A stretch of DNA of 64,000 bases from Streptomyces endophytica (GCF_026153355.1 NZ_CP110636.1:3348001-3412000), one strand, 5' to 3'. Shown: positions 55,069 through 63,795, numbered from the stretch's first letter. The notes: generated from the sequence alone by a model not told the origin. Made by a program: numbers and translations.

Positions 55069-55680
55069 ATGGGAGAGCACACAGGGCCCGTGAAGCGGCG
55101 ACTCGGAGTGATGGGCGGGACGTTCGACCCGATCCATCACGGACACCTGGTCGCCGCCAGCGAGGTGGCCAGCCAGTTCCACCTCGACGAGGTCATCTTC
55201 GTGCCGACCGGGCAGCCGTGGCAGAAGAGCCACAAGAAGGTGTCGCCGGCCGAGGACCGGTATCTGATGACGGTCATCGCGACCGCCTCGAACCCGCAGT
55301 TCTCCGTCAGCCGCATCGACATCGACCGCGGCGGCAAGACGTACACGATAGACACGCTGCGTGATCTGCGCGCGGAGCACCGTGACGCGGATCTGTTCTT
55401 CATCACCGGCGCCGACGCGCTCAGCCAGATCCTGACCTGGCACGATGCCGCGGAGCTGGTGTCGCTCGCCCACTTCATCGGGGTGACCAGGCCCGGCCAC
55501 GTCCTCGCGGACCCCGGGCTGCCCGAGGGGGCGGTGTCCCTGGTCGAGGTGCCCGCGCTGGCCATCTCCTCGACCGACTGCCGGGCGCGCGTCGCCCAGG
55601 GGGATCCGGTCTGGTACCTGGTGCCGGACGGTGTGGTGCGCTACATCGACAAAAAACAGCTGTACCGCAACGACCGCTGA
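55069..55680 (+). CDS. nadD: Nicotinate-nucleotide adenylyltransferase
   Basis: Makes deamido-NAD from nicotinate mononucleotide and ATP. 203 residues: [12 protein letters not shown] near 16-27 is the nucleotidyltransferase motif, [23 protein letters not shown] is the substrate loop, and [13 protein letters not shown] holds the ISST motif. TAGGGT (55055-55060) eight bases before the ATG at 55069 suggests a leaderless start; an alternative GTG is at 55090. Next genes run in the same direction with short gaps (24 bases to the LytR-type gene). Confidence 0.95.
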   Translation: MGEHTGPVKRRLGVMGGTFDPIHHGHLVAASEVASQFHLDEVIFVPTGQPWQKSHKKVSPAEDRYLMTVIATASNPQFSVSRIDIDRGGKTYTIDTLRDLRAEHRDADLFFITGADALSQILTWHDAAELVSLAHFIGVTRPGHVLADPGLPEGAVSLVEVPALAISSTDCRARVAQGDPVWYLVPDGVVRYIDKKQLYRNDR

Positions 55681-55704
55681 CGGGGCTGACGGAAAGGGGC
55701 ACCG

Positions 55705-57561
55705 GTGAGCGACCGACACGATCCGTACGGGCCGCAGGACCCGTATGCCCGCGACCCTTACGCCCAGGAGCAACCAGGGCAGCAGGGGCAGCCGGGCTAC
55801 ACCTACGACGCCTACGGGCAGCCGGTCTACCACGACGCCGCCCGGCCGTCGTACGAGCAGCAACACGACCCGTACGGCGGGCACTCCGCCCCGTCCGCCT
55901 ACGAGGGCTACGACCCGTACGGCACCGCACAGGGCCATCAGGCGCAGCAGACCTACCAGGGACAGCAGGGTCACCAGGGGCAGCAGGCCGGCGTGGACTA
56001 CGGCTACGGCCCCTACGGCCACGGCCAGGTCCAGGCCGAACCCGGCTACCCCCAGCAGTACGACCCGTACGGCCGGCCCCAGCAGCCGTCCCCCCAGCAG
56101 TCGCCCCCGCAGCAGGCCCCTCCGCAGGAGTGGATCCCGCAGCAGGCCCAGCAGTCGCCGTACGAGCAGCTCTCCTACGAGGAGCAGCGCCACGGCGCAC
56201 CGGCACCGGGTGGCCGCGAGGACGCCCGGCAGCCGGGCGGCGGGCGCCGCGCCCCCTCGGACGGTCCCGCGGCGGAGACACCCGGCGGCGCCTCTTCCGG
56301 TGACCCGGAGTACCAGACCGAGCAGTTCTCCTTCATCGAGGAGCCCGACGAGGACTCCGAAGACGTCATCGACTGGCTGAAGTTCACCGAGAGCCGCACC
56401 GAGCGGCGCGAGGAGGCCAAGCGGCGCGGCCGCAGCCGGATCATCGCACTGTCGGTCGTCCTGGTCCTCCTGGTGGCCGGAGGTGCCGGCTACCTGTGGT
56501 GGGCGGGCAAGCTGCCCGGACTGGCCGGGCCGGGCACCGGCCGGACCGCCGCGGCCGGCGGCCAGAAGCGCGACGTCCTCGTCGTGCACCTGCGGGACAC
56601 CAAGACGGGCAACAGCTCGACCGCGCTCCTGGTGGACAACGAGACCACCCACAAGGGCACCACCGTCCTGCTGCCCAACAGCCTCGTGGTCCCCAAGGAC
56701 GACGGCAGCGCCACCACGCTCGGCAAGTCCGTGAAGGACGACGGTGCCGAGCCCACCCGGGACGCCCTCAACAGCCTCCTGGGCGCCGACCTGAAGGCCA
56801 CCTGGCGGCTGGACACGCCCTACCTGGAGAACCTCGTCGAGACGGTCGGCGGCATCACCCTCGACACCGACGCCACCGTGCCCGGCGCCAAGAAGGGCGC
56901 CTCCCCGGTGGTCAAGCAGGGCCGGGCCCAGGATCTGGGCGGCCAGGCGGCCGTCGCCTACGCCACCTACCAGGCGCCCGGCGAGCCCCAGACCCGGCAG
57001 CTGCAGCGCTTCGGGCAGGTCATGCAGGCGACGCTGAAGAAGGTCTCCAGCGATTCGGACGGCGCCACCGCCACCGTCAAGGCACTCCTCCAGGTCCTCG
57101 ACCCGCCGCTCACCGAGGCCCAGCTGGGCAGCTCGCTGGCGCAGCGCGCGGAACTGGCGAAGACCGGCGCCTACCGCACGACCCTGCTGCCCGTACAGAC
57201 CGACGGCACGCTCAGCCAGGGCACCGCGGCCGGTGTCGTCAAGGACGTGCTCGGCGGCACGGTCAAGAAGACCGCCCCCGACACCACCGCCCGGGTGGCC
57301 GTCCGCAACGCCACCGGCAACAAGGCGGCGACCGGAAAGGCACAGGTCGCCCTGCTCAACGGCGGCTACAGCTTCGTCGACGACGGCGCCGAGGGCGCGG
57401 CCCAGGCCGCCTCCCGGGTCACGTACGCGGACGCCGCCTCGAAGGCGAAGGCCGCCGAGGTCGCCAAGACGCTGGGCCTGCCGGCGGGCGCGGTCCGGCA
57501 GGGCAAGGGCGCCGGGAACGCCGACATCACGGTGGTCCTCGGCCAGGACTACAAGGGCTGA
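55705..57561 (+). CDS. LytR-CpsA-Psr-like protein with LytR C-terminal domain
   Basis: 618 residues. Residues 1-200 are rich in Tyr, Gln, Pro and Gly with many DPYG and QQ units, cytoplasmic and disordered. An acidic-then-basic stretch (FIEEPDEDSEDVIDWLKFTESRTERREEAKRRGRS, in two parts) precedes one membrane segment near 250-270. The outer part resembles an LCP domain (KRDVLVVHLRDTKTGNSSTALLV.. LVVPKD.. LVETVGGITLDTDATV) but the usual Arg/Asp catalytic block near its start is absent. The last 90 residues (ARVAVRNATGNKAATGKAQVALLNGG) match the LytR C-terminal domain. Probably binding rather than transfer. GTG at 55705 follows GGAAAGGGG. Confidence 0.82.
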   Translation: MSDRHDPYGPQDPYARDPYAQEQPGQQGQPGYTYDAYGQPVYHDAARPSYEQQHDPYGGHSAPSAYEGYDPYGTAQGHQAQQTYQGQQGHQGQQAGVDYGYGPYGHGQVQAEPGYPQQYDPYGRPQQPSPQQSPPQQAPPQEWIPQQAQQSPYEQLSYEEQRHGAPAPGGREDARQPGGGRRAPSDGPAAETPGGASSGDPEYQTEQFSFIEEPDEDSEDVIDWLKFTESRTERREEAKRRGRSRIIALSVVLVLLVAGGAGYLWWAGKLPGLAGPGTGRTAAAGGQKRDVLVVHLRDTKTGNSSTALLVDNETTHKGTTVLLPNSLVVPKDDGSATTLGKSVKDDGAEPTRDALNSLLGADLKATWRLDTPYLENLVETVGGITLDTDATVPGAKKGASPVVKQGRAQDLGGQAAVAYATYQAPGEPQTRQLQRFGQVMQATLKKVSSDSDGATATVKALLQVLDPPLTEAQLGSSLAQRAELAKTGAYRTTLLPVQTDGTLSQGTAAGVVKDVLGGTVKKTAPDTTARVAVRNATGNKAATGKAQVALLNGGYSFVDDGAEGAAQAASRVTYADAASKAKAAEVAKTLGLPAGAVRQGKGAGNADITVVLGQDYKG

Positions 57562-57833
57562 CGGGAGGGGCGGGCGGTCCACCGGACCGACCCGCCCCGA
57601 CCGGTCACCGGTGGGCCGTCGGACCCACTGCCACCGCGCTGACCAGCCAGGATGCGCGATCTGACCCACTGGTTCGAAAACCCTGCCGGGAGTGTCAGTG
57701 GTCCGTGAGACCCTTGAGGGGTACCTGACCGCCGATCCGGTTGCCCATGGGGACTGCGGCGCGCGCCGCGGCGGGGCCGAGCCCTCGCCCCGTGACCGGC
57801 CGGAGAAGCAGCCCTCGACCCGGAAAGCCGCTT

Positions 57834-58268
57834 GTGACCGCCACGGACCGCTCCATCGAGCTCATCAACGCCGCAGCCCAGGCCGCGGCCGACAAGCTCG
57901 CGCACGACATCATCGCGTACGACGTCAGTGACGTCCTCTCGATCACCGATGCCTTCCTGCTCGCCTCGGCCCCCAGCGACCGCCAGGTGAAGTCGATCGT
58001 CGACGAGATCGAGGAACGGCTCTCCAAGGACCTCGGCGCCAAGCCGGTCCGCCGCGAGGGCGACCGCGAGGCCCGCTGGGTGCTGCTCGACTACGTCGAC
58101 ATCGTCGTGCACGTCCAGCACAGCGAGGAGCGCGTGTTCTACGCGCTTGAGCGGCTGTGGAAGGACTGCCCGGAGATCGACCTCCCCGAGGACGCCAAGG
58201 CCACCCGCGGCAAGGCCGCCGCGCACGCCGAGGCCACTGCGGGCGGGCAGGACGGAGAGCTGCTCTGA
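57834..58268 (+). CDS. rsfS: Ribosome silencing factor RsfS
   Basis: Binds L14 and blocks subunit joining under poor growth. 144 residues: SIELINAAAQAAADKLAHDIIAYDVSD, TDAFLLASAPSDRQVKSIVDEIEERL and WVLLDYVDIVVHVQHSEERVFYALERLW are family blocks. GTG at 57834 follows GGAAAG. In the usual order it follows nadD and the LytR-type gene. The last codon overlaps the start of the histidine phosphatase gene. Confidence 0.95.
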   Translation: MTATDRSIELINAAAQAAADKLAHDIIAYDVSDVLSITDAFLLASAPSDRQVKSIVDEIEERLSKDLGAKPVRREGDREARWVLLDYVDIVVHVQHSEERVFYALERLWKDCPEIDLPEDAKATRGKAAAHAEATAGGQDGELL

Positions 58269-58918
58269 ACGGCACGAAGCGGGCGTCGGGCCGCCGCATC
58301 GTCCTGTGGCGGCACGGCCAGACGGCCTGGAATCTGGAGCGCCGCTTCCAGGGCTCCACGGACATCGAGCTGACCGACACGGGCCTGACCCAGGCCCGGC
58401 GCTCGGCCCGGCTGCTCGCCGCGCTGCGGCCGGACGCGATCATCGCCTCCGACCTCCGGCGCGCGGCCGCCACGGCGAGCGAGCTGGCCGCCCTCACCCG
58501 GCTCGACGTGACCCACGACGCGGCCCTGCGCGAGACGTACGCGGGCTCCTGGCAGGGGCTGACCCACGAGGAGATCCTCGCGCGCTACGGCGAGCAGTAC
58601 ACCGCCTGGAAGCGCGGGGAGCCGGTGCGGCGCGGTGGCGGCGAGCTGGAGACCGAGGTGGCCGACCGGGCCGCCCCCGTGGTGCTCAACCACGCCGACA
58701 AGCTGCCTGAGAACGGCACCCTGGTCGTGGTCAGCCACGGCGGCACGATCCGCACCACCATCGGGCGGCTGCTCGGCCTGGAGGCCCACCACTGGGAGGG
58801 CCTGGGCGGGCTGTCGAACTGCTGCTGGTCCGTGCTCGGCGAGGGCGCGCGCGGCTGGCGGCTGTTGGAGCACAACGCCGGCACCCTGCCGGAGCCGGTG
58901 CTCGGCGACGACGTCTGA
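58265..58918 (+). CDS. Histidine phosphatase family protein, probable CTG start overlapping rsfS
   Basis: Phosphoglycerate-mutase-like phosphatase; substrate unknown, often acting on small phosphates. 217 residues: RRIVLWRHGQTAWNLERRFQGSTDIELT with catalytic RHG near residue 15, RETYAGSWQGLTHEEI, and VVVSHGGTIRTTI with the second His. No ATG, GTG or TTG lies in frame between the rsfS end and RRIVLWRHG. A CTG at 58265 overlaps the rsfS stop as CTGA and has GGAGAG (58254-58259) five bases upstream, so it is the best start. The reading from 58157 is antisense-like and rejected. Confidence 0.87.
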   Translation: MNGTKRASGRRIVLWRHGQTAWNLERRFQGSTDIELTDTGLTQARRSARLLAALRPDAIIASDLRRAAATASELAALTRLDVTHDAALRETYAGSWQGLTHEEILARYGEQYTAWKRGEPVRRGGGELETEVADRAAPVVLNHADKLPENGTLVVVSHGGTIRTTIGRLLGLEAHHWEGLGGLSNCCWSVLGEGARGWRLLEHNAGTLPEPVLGDDV

Positions 58919-58947
58919 CCCCGCCGGGGGCCCGGGCGGACCCGGAT

Positions 58948-58977
58948 TTCACATCTGGGCAGGTCGCAGGCTAAAGT
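58948..58977 (+). promoter_or_regulatory. Promoter of the first tRNA-Ala
   Basis: TTCACA (58948-58953), 18-base spacer and TAAAGT (58972-58977), about 55 bases upstream of the tRNA 5' end. Confidence 0.6.
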
Positions 58978-59031
58978 TCATCTTGTTCGCGGCGCCGCCG
59001 GGGAAAACCCCGGAGGAGCGGAACAAGACCC

Positions 59032-59104
59032 GGGGCTATAGCTCAGTTGGTAGAGCGCCTGCATGGCATGCAGGAGGTCAGGAGTTCAATTCTCCTTAGC
59101 TCCA
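59032..59104 (+). tRNA. tRNA-Ala (anticodon GGC), first copy
   Basis: Begins GGGGCTATAGCTCAGTTGGT and ends TAGCTCCA. Anticodon arm CCTGC-ATGGCAT-GCAGG with GGC, T arm AGGAG-TTCAATT-CTCCT. Length 73, CCA not encoded. Identical in all 73 bases to the copy at 61378-61450. Confidence 0.95.
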
Positions 59105-59112
59105 CAACCCGG

Positions 59113-59144
59113 ATGATCCCGCCTCCAGATGGAGGCGGGATCAT
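59113..59144 (+). terminator. Terminator of the first tRNA-Ala
   Basis: Perfect 14-bp stem, arms 59113-59126 and 59131-59144, loop AGAT, nine bases after the tRNA. Confidence 0.85.
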
Positions 59145-59253
59145 TGCGTATGTGCGGACCCGCGCACGGCCCGGCCCGCTGCGAAGACGGACCTGACCTG
59201 GTGGGCCGTCCGTGGCAGAATCGGACGGCGCCGCCAGGGGAGGAGAGACAGCG

Positions 59254-59430
59254 ATGCCCACGAGCATCCTCGGGGAGGTCGACGGCCTGCTCGACGTCGC
59301 TGCGGCGGGCGCCGGTACCGGCTCTGCCCTGCAGTGCCCCTCGTGCGGGTCGTCGCACGTCGCGCAGGTGCTGGGCGACAACGGCGGCATCTCCTTCGTT
59401 TGTACGGCCTGCGGCCACAGTTGGAGCTGA
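59254..59430 (+). CDS. Small zinc-ribbon-like protein (CPSC...CTAC)
   Basis: 58 residues with two CxxC pairs: LQCPSCGSSHV near 28-31 and SFVCTACGHSWS near 49-52, spaced like a one-zinc ribbon. The N-terminus is short and Ala/Gly-rich. ATG at 59254 follows GGGGAGGAGAGA. Overlaps nothing; the next small Cys-rich gene starts three bases after its stop, so they are one operon. Function unknown; nucleic acid binding is a guess. Confidence 0.8.
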   Translation: MPTSILGEVDGLLDVAAAGAGTGSALQCPSCGSSHVAQVLGDNGGISFVCTACGHSWS

Positions 59431-59433
59431 TGG

Positions 59434-59667
59434 ATGGGCGCCCACAGCAGGAAATGTGACTGGTGCGGCAGCGGAACGCCGATCGTGCGCGACATGGAGC
59501 CGGTCAACACCGACTACCAGTACTGGTGCGAGGAATGCGCACGCGCCCTGGTCATAAAGGGCGACCCGATCGAGACCTACCGGGAGCTCGACGGGGAGCC
59601 GATCTACGGGCGGCTGCTCGACGAGCACTGCACGCTCAAGCGTTTCTACTCGTTCGCCACGGCCTGA
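59434..59667 (+). CDS. Small CxxC protein, partner of the preceding gene
   Basis: 77 residues: SRKCDWCGSGTPIVRDMEPVNTDYQYWCEECARALVIKGDPIETYREL with two CxxC pairs 24 residues apart, then DGEPIYGRLLDEHCTLKRFYSF. The pattern fits a zinc ribbon followed by a short helix-strand region. ATG at 59434 is three bases after the previous stop; translation is probably coupled, with the ribosome site inside the end of the first gene. Confidence 0.78.
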   Translation: MGAHSRKCDWCGSGTPIVRDMEPVNTDYQYWCEECARALVIKGDPIETYRELDGEPIYGRLLDEHCTLKRFYSFATA

Positions 59668-59887
59668 CCGGCGCCGCCCGCCAACGGGCGGCCGTTCCGA
59701 ACACCTTGGGCCGGATGAGCACGCCGTTCTGACGCCCTTCCCGGCATCTCCGGAGACTTCCGGGCGCTACCGCATGGTTCCGGTCGGTTCCGGTCGGTTC
59801 CGATCGGGCGGAACGGCCGTGCGTTCGCCCGGCGTTGGACCGGACGACGGCATGCCGGCAGGCACACCGGCCGGCGCCCCGTCCGCC

Positions 59888-61222
59888 TCAATCGCGGGTG
59901 GCGGGGGAGCGGTTGGCCCGCCACAGCCGGGCCCCGGCCAGGGCCAGCACGGCCAGTCCGGCGAGCGGATAGACGTCGGAGAGCAGCATCTGGATGCCGT
60001 TCTGGTGCAGTTCCTGGTGCTGGTGCCAGCGGTGCGGCACCCACCACAGGGCGAAGGAGCAGAAGAGGAGGCCGAGCGTGACGGTGGTCACCCACCAGCG
60101 GCGCGCGCCGGTGCCGGTCCGGTCGAGCGCCTCGGAGCCGAGCAGGACCAGCATCGGCACGCACCACACCCAGTGGTGGGACCAGGAGACCGGGCTGATC
60201 AGGAGGGCGGTGGCGGCGCAGGCGACGGCCGCCCAGGCGCGGCCGCCGTCGGCCGGGGATGCGGCCGGCCCGCGCAGCAGCGCCCCGGCGGCCAGCGCGA
60301 GGCCCGCGAGCGCGGTCAGCCCGGCCAGTACGGCCCAGGAGGCGCCGGGGTCGTGGGTGTGCAGCAGCCGGGCGAGCGCGCCGCGCAGCGACTGGTTCGC
60401 GGTGATCTCCACCTCACCGACCCGGTCGGCGGAGAACACGATCCCGGTCCAGAAGCGGTGCGAGTCGCGGGGCAGTGCGAGGGCGGAGAGGAGGGCGGTG
60501 GCTAGGAAGGTCGCGGTGGCGACGGCGGCCTGCCGCAGCCAGGGGTTCCAGGCGGCGCGTAGACCGGCGCCGGAGCGCAGGCGCTGCCCGGCCCGTACGG
60601 CGCCGGCCACGGCCAGGAAGACGGCGAACAGCGCCGGTGTGAGCTTGATGCCGGCCGCGATGCCGATGCCGATACCCGCGAGCCGCTGGGCGTCCCTGCG
60701 GGTCAGGTCCCACAGCACGAGCGCAGTGAGCAGCAGGTTGATCTGGCCGTAGCGCAGCGTCGTCCACACCGGTTCGCACCACACCAGCAGCGCCGAGACC
60801 GCCAGCGTGGCGGCCGGCCGGGGCAGCCGCCGGGGGCGGCCCGCCAGGCGCAGCGAGAGGTCGACGACCGCGACGAGCAGCAGCAGGTTCCCGGCGGTGG
60901 CCAGGGTGCGCATCGCCGGGACGCCGAGGAGGGTGAGGGGGGTGAAGAGCAGCGCCGCGAAGGGCGGGTAGGTGTTGGGCAGGTGGGCCGAGGTGGCCAC
61001 CATGTCGTAGAGGGACTCGCCGTTGCGGACGGTCAGGCCCTCGGCCCGGTAGACCATGAGGTCGATCATCGTGACGTGCGCGAGCCGCTGGGCGATCCAG
61101 AAGGCGGTGAAGGAGGCCAGACAGGCCAGCGCCGCCGCGGCCGTCGGGTGGCGGCGCAGGACGCCCTTGCCGGGGTGCGGGCCGCCGGGTTCGGTGGGCT
61201 GTTCCAGCTCCAGGGCGGTCAC
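59888..61222 (-). CDS. GT87-like (mannosyl-/arabinosyl-transferase type) polytopic membrane glycosyltransferase
   Basis: Likely adds a sugar from a polyprenyl-phosphate donor outside the membrane. 444 residues with about ten membrane segments. MIDLMVYRAEGLTVRNGESLYD near 60-80 holds the conserved Asp of GT-C enzymes, followed by LPNTYPPFAALLFTPL and WTTLRYGQINLLLTALVLWDL, blocks typical of actinobacterial alpha-mannosyltransferases. GTG at 61222 is chosen for GGGGGAG nine bases before it; the longer frame upstream overlaps the second tRNA promoter. Single gene between the two tRNA-Ala genes, on the opposite strand. Confidence 0.87.
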   Translation of the reverse strand: MTALELEQPTEPGGPHPGKGVLRRHPTAAAALACLASFTAFWIAQRLAHVTMIDLMVYRAEGLTVRNGESLYDMVATSAHLPNTYPPFAALLFTPLTLLGVPAMRTLATAGNLLLLVAVVDLSLRLAGRPRRLPRPAATLAVSALLVWCEPVWTTLRYGQINLLLTALVLWDLTRRDAQRLAGIGIGIAAGIKLTPALFAVFLAVAGAVRAGQRLRSGAGLRAAWNPWLRQAAVATATFLATALLSALALPRDSHRFWTGIVFSADRVGEVEITANQSLRGALARLLHTHDPGASWAVLAGLTALAGLALAAGALLRGPAASPADGGRAWAAVACAATALLISPVSWSHHWVWCVPMLVLLGSEALDRTGTGARRWWVTTVTLGLLFCSFALWWVPHRWHQHQELHQNGIQMLLSDVYPLAGLAVLALAGARLWRANRSPATRD

Positions 61223-61305
61223 GGCGTACGGCTCCCCCAGGACGAATCGGGCACGGCCTGCCGACAGTACCGCGCGCCCCGTCCAAGGGCCCTCGGGAGA
61301 ACGAT

Positions 61306-61336
61306 TTGGCAGAAGGCGGGGAGGTCCGTGTAATGT
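61306..61336 (+). promoter_or_regulatory. Promoter of the second tRNA-Ala
   Basis: TTGGCA (61306-61311) followed after 17 bases by TGTAAT (61329-61334), or after 19 by TAATGT. About 45 bases before the tRNA. Confidence 0.55.
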
Positions 61337-61377
61337 AGGCGATGCCGCAGCGGGGAACCGGGCGGAAAACAAAATAC

Positions 61378-61450
61378 GGGGCTATAGCTCAGTTGGTAGA
61401 GCGCCTGCATGGCATGCAGGAGGTCAGGAGTTCAATTCTCCTTAGCTCCA
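61378..61450 (+). tRNA. tRNA-Ala (anticodon GGC), second copy
   Basis: Exact 73-base copy of the gene at 59032-59104. Same arms and GGC anticodon. CCA not encoded. The flanks differ, apart from a few shared bases just upstream (CGGGGCTATA preceded by A-rich ends). Confidence 0.95.
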
Positions 61451-61457
61451 CAGAGAC

Positions 61458-61490
61458 AAAGCAGGCCGTCCATTGCGGACGGCCTGCTTT
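61458..61490 (+). terminator. Terminator of the second tRNA-Ala
   Basis: Perfect 14-bp stem, arms 61458-61471 and 61477-61490, loop ATTGC; the stem ends in TTT. The following 61491-61794 holds no gene that I can see and probably the protease promoter; it is lower in G+C around 61590-61690. Confidence 0.85.
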
Positions 61491-61794
61491 GCTGTGCGTA
61501 TCCGGACTCCCGGGTGGGGCGGATGCTTCGCATCGGGCGTGACGGCCGGTCAAGTCCGTGTCCGCTATGGCGGATTCACTGTTCGCCGGATGGTCATTCC
61601 TGACCAGTCCTTACCATTCCTTGGCTTCTTCTTGGTGATCACATTCCCCTGACATGAACAGTTCACCGAAAGAGTGGCGAATCGCGTGTGAGCGTCACAT
61701 CCACCGCATGCACCGCTCGTGAGGTGCCGCGCATCGGCGCACCGGCGCACCGCGTCACCCCGCAGCGCATCGCATCGCCACAGCAGGGGGTTAC

Positions 61795-63753
61795 ATGAGA
61801 TCAAGCCACACCGGATCACCGCGCGTCCGCGCGGGTCTGGCCTGGGCAGCCGCGCTGCCCCTGGTCGCCGGCGCGCTCGCACTCGGCGCGCCCGCCGCCG
61901 ACGCCGCGGGCCACGACGGTGGCCGGCACGCACTTCTGGGCACCAAGCCCCTGTGGGCCACCAAGCAGGCCGACCAGGGCGCCACCGCCGACTCCGCGGA
62001 CGTCACCGCCCGGGTCTACCTCGCCGGCCGCGACGCCAAGGGCCTGGCCGCCTACGCCCGGGCCGTGTCCGACCCGCACTCGGCCGCGTACGGGAAGTAC
62101 CTGAGCGCCGCGCAGACGCGGGCCCGCTTCGGTGCCACCCGTGACCAGATAGCCAAGGTGACCGACTGGCTGACGAAGTCCGGCCTGAAGGTCACCGGCT
62201 CCACCAACCGCTACCTCACGGTCACCGGCGATGCGGCCGCCGCCGAGCAGGCCTTCGCCACCGACCTGCACAACTACCGCAAGGGCGGGCACACTTACCA
62301 CGCCCCGTCGACCACCGCCTCCGCGCCCGCCACGCTGGCCGACGCGGTGCTGACGGTCACCGGCCTGGACAACGCGCCGAAGCTCGCCAAGCACCACTCC
62401 GGCGAACTGCCGCCCCCGGAGGGCGTCTTCCGGAACTCCGGCCCGTTCTCCTCGTACTACGGCTCCCGCACGAACAAGAAGCTGCCGTCCGCCTACGGGA
62501 GCAAGGCTCCGTACGCGGTCAAGGGCTACACCGGCCAGCAGCTGAGGGCCGCCTACGGGGCGAAGAAGTGGACCGGCAAGGGCGTCACCGTCGCGATCAC
62601 CGACGCCTTCGCCTCGCCGACGATCTCCAAGGACGCCGCCACCTACGCGGCCCGCAATGGCGACGCCGCGTACCGCCGCGGCCAGCTCTCCCAGGTGCTG
62701 CCCAACAAGTACACGCACATCGACGAGTGCGGCGCGGCCGGCTGGTACGGCGAGGAGACCCTCGACGTCGAGGCCGTCCACGCGGTCGCCCCGGCCTCCG
62801 ACGTCGTCTACGTCGGCGCCGCCTCCTGCATGGACGACGACCTGATCGACTCGCTCGGCAAGATCGTCGACGGTCACCTCGCCGACATCGTCTCCAACTC
62901 CTGGGGCGACATCGAGGCGAACGAGACCCCGGACGTGGCCGCCGCCTACGACCAGCTCTTCCAGCAGGGCGCGGTCCAGGGCATCGGCTTCTACTTCTCC
63001 TCCGGCGACAACGGTGACGAGGTCGCCAACACCGGCACCAAGCAGGTCGACACCCCGGCGAACTCCGCCTGGGTGACCGCGGTCGGCGGCACCTCCCTGG
63101 CCGTCGGCAAGCACGACACGTACCAGTGGGAGACCGGCTGGGGCACCCAGAAGGCCCTGCTCTCCAAGGACGGCAACAGCTGGGCAGGCTTCCCGGGCGC
63201 CTTCAACGGCGGGGCCGGCGGCGGTGTCAGCAAGACCGTCCCGCAGCCCTTCTACCAGCGCGGAGTCGTTCCGGACTCGCTGTCCAACTCCCTCCTGAAG
63301 GGCCGGATGCGCACCGTTCCGGACATCTCCGCGGTCGCCGACCCCAACACCGGCTTCCTGGTGGGTCAGACCCAGACCCTGCCCGGCGGCAAGCTCGGCT
63401 ACGACGAGTACCGCATCGGCGGCACCTCCCTGGCCGCCCCAGTCATCGCCGGCGTCCAGGCGCTCGCCCAGCAGGCCCGGCACGGTGTGGCCATCGGCTT
63501 CGCCAACCCCGGCATCTACCAGCGCTACGGCACGTCGGCCTACCACGACGTCACCGACCACCCGCTGGGCGCCGGACGTGACCTCGCCGTCGTCCGCGTG
63601 GACTACGTCAACGGCACCGACAGCAGCAAGGGCACCACGACCTCGCTGCGCAGCCTCGGCAAGGACAGCTCCCTGCACGCCGTCGTCGGCTACGACGACG
63701 TCACCGGTGTGGGCAGCCCCAGCGCCGGCTACGTGAGCTCCTACCGTCCCTGA
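61795..63753 (+). CDS. Secreted S53 family peptidase (sedolisin, kumamolisin-like)
   Basis: Acid-active serine-carboxyl protease exported to the medium. 652 residues: signal peptide with basic start and hydrophobic core AWAAALPLVAGALALGAPAADA (cut near 38), a pro-domain to about residue 205 (LAAYARAVSDPHSAAYGKYLS), then the catalytic domain. Catalytic Glu320 and Asp324 (GEETLDVEAVHAVAP), oxyanion Asp372 (SNSWGD) and Ser545 (GGTSLAAP) are all present; the C-terminal YDDVTGVGSP is the calcium site. ATG at 61795 follows CAGGGGGTT. Monocistronic, with its own terminator. Confidence 0.95.
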   Translation: MRSSHTGSPRVRAGLAWAAALPLVAGALALGAPAADAAGHDGGRHALLGTKPLWATKQADQGATADSADVTARVYLAGRDAKGLAAYARAVSDPHSAAYGKYLSAAQTRARFGATRDQIAKVTDWLTKSGLKVTGSTNRYLTVTGDAAAAEQAFATDLHNYRKGGHTYHAPSTTASAPATLADAVLTVTGLDNAPKLAKHHSGELPPPEGVFRNSGPFSSYYGSRTNKKLPSAYGSKAPYAVKGYTGQQLRAAYGAKKWTGKGVTVAITDAFASPTISKDAATYAARNGDAAYRRGQLSQVLPNKYTHIDECGAAGWYGEETLDVEAVHAVAPASDVVYVGAASCMDDDLIDSLGKIVDGHLADIVSNSWGDIEANETPDVAAAYDQLFQQGAVQGIGFYFSSGDNGDEVANTGTKQVDTPANSAWVTAVGGTSLAVGKHDTYQWETGWGTQKALLSKDGNSWAGFPGAFNGGAGGGVSKTVPQPFYQRGVVPDSLSNSLLKGRMRTVPDISAVADPNTGFLVGQTQTLPGGKLGYDEYRIGGTSLAAPVIAGVQALAQQARHGVAIGFANPGIYQRYGTSAYHDVTDHPLGAGRDLAVVRVDYVNGTDSSKGTTTSLRSLGKDSSLHAVVGYDDVTGVGSPSAGYVSSYRP

Positions 63754-63763
63754 CGGACCGCGC

Positions 63764-63795
63764 GGCCCGCGCCGGGGGAATCCTCGGCGCGGGCC
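63764..63795 (+). terminator. Terminator of the S53 peptidase gene
   Basis: GGCCCGCGCCG (63764-63774) pairs with CGGCGCGGGCC (63785-63795) ten bases after the stop. Confidence 0.75.
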
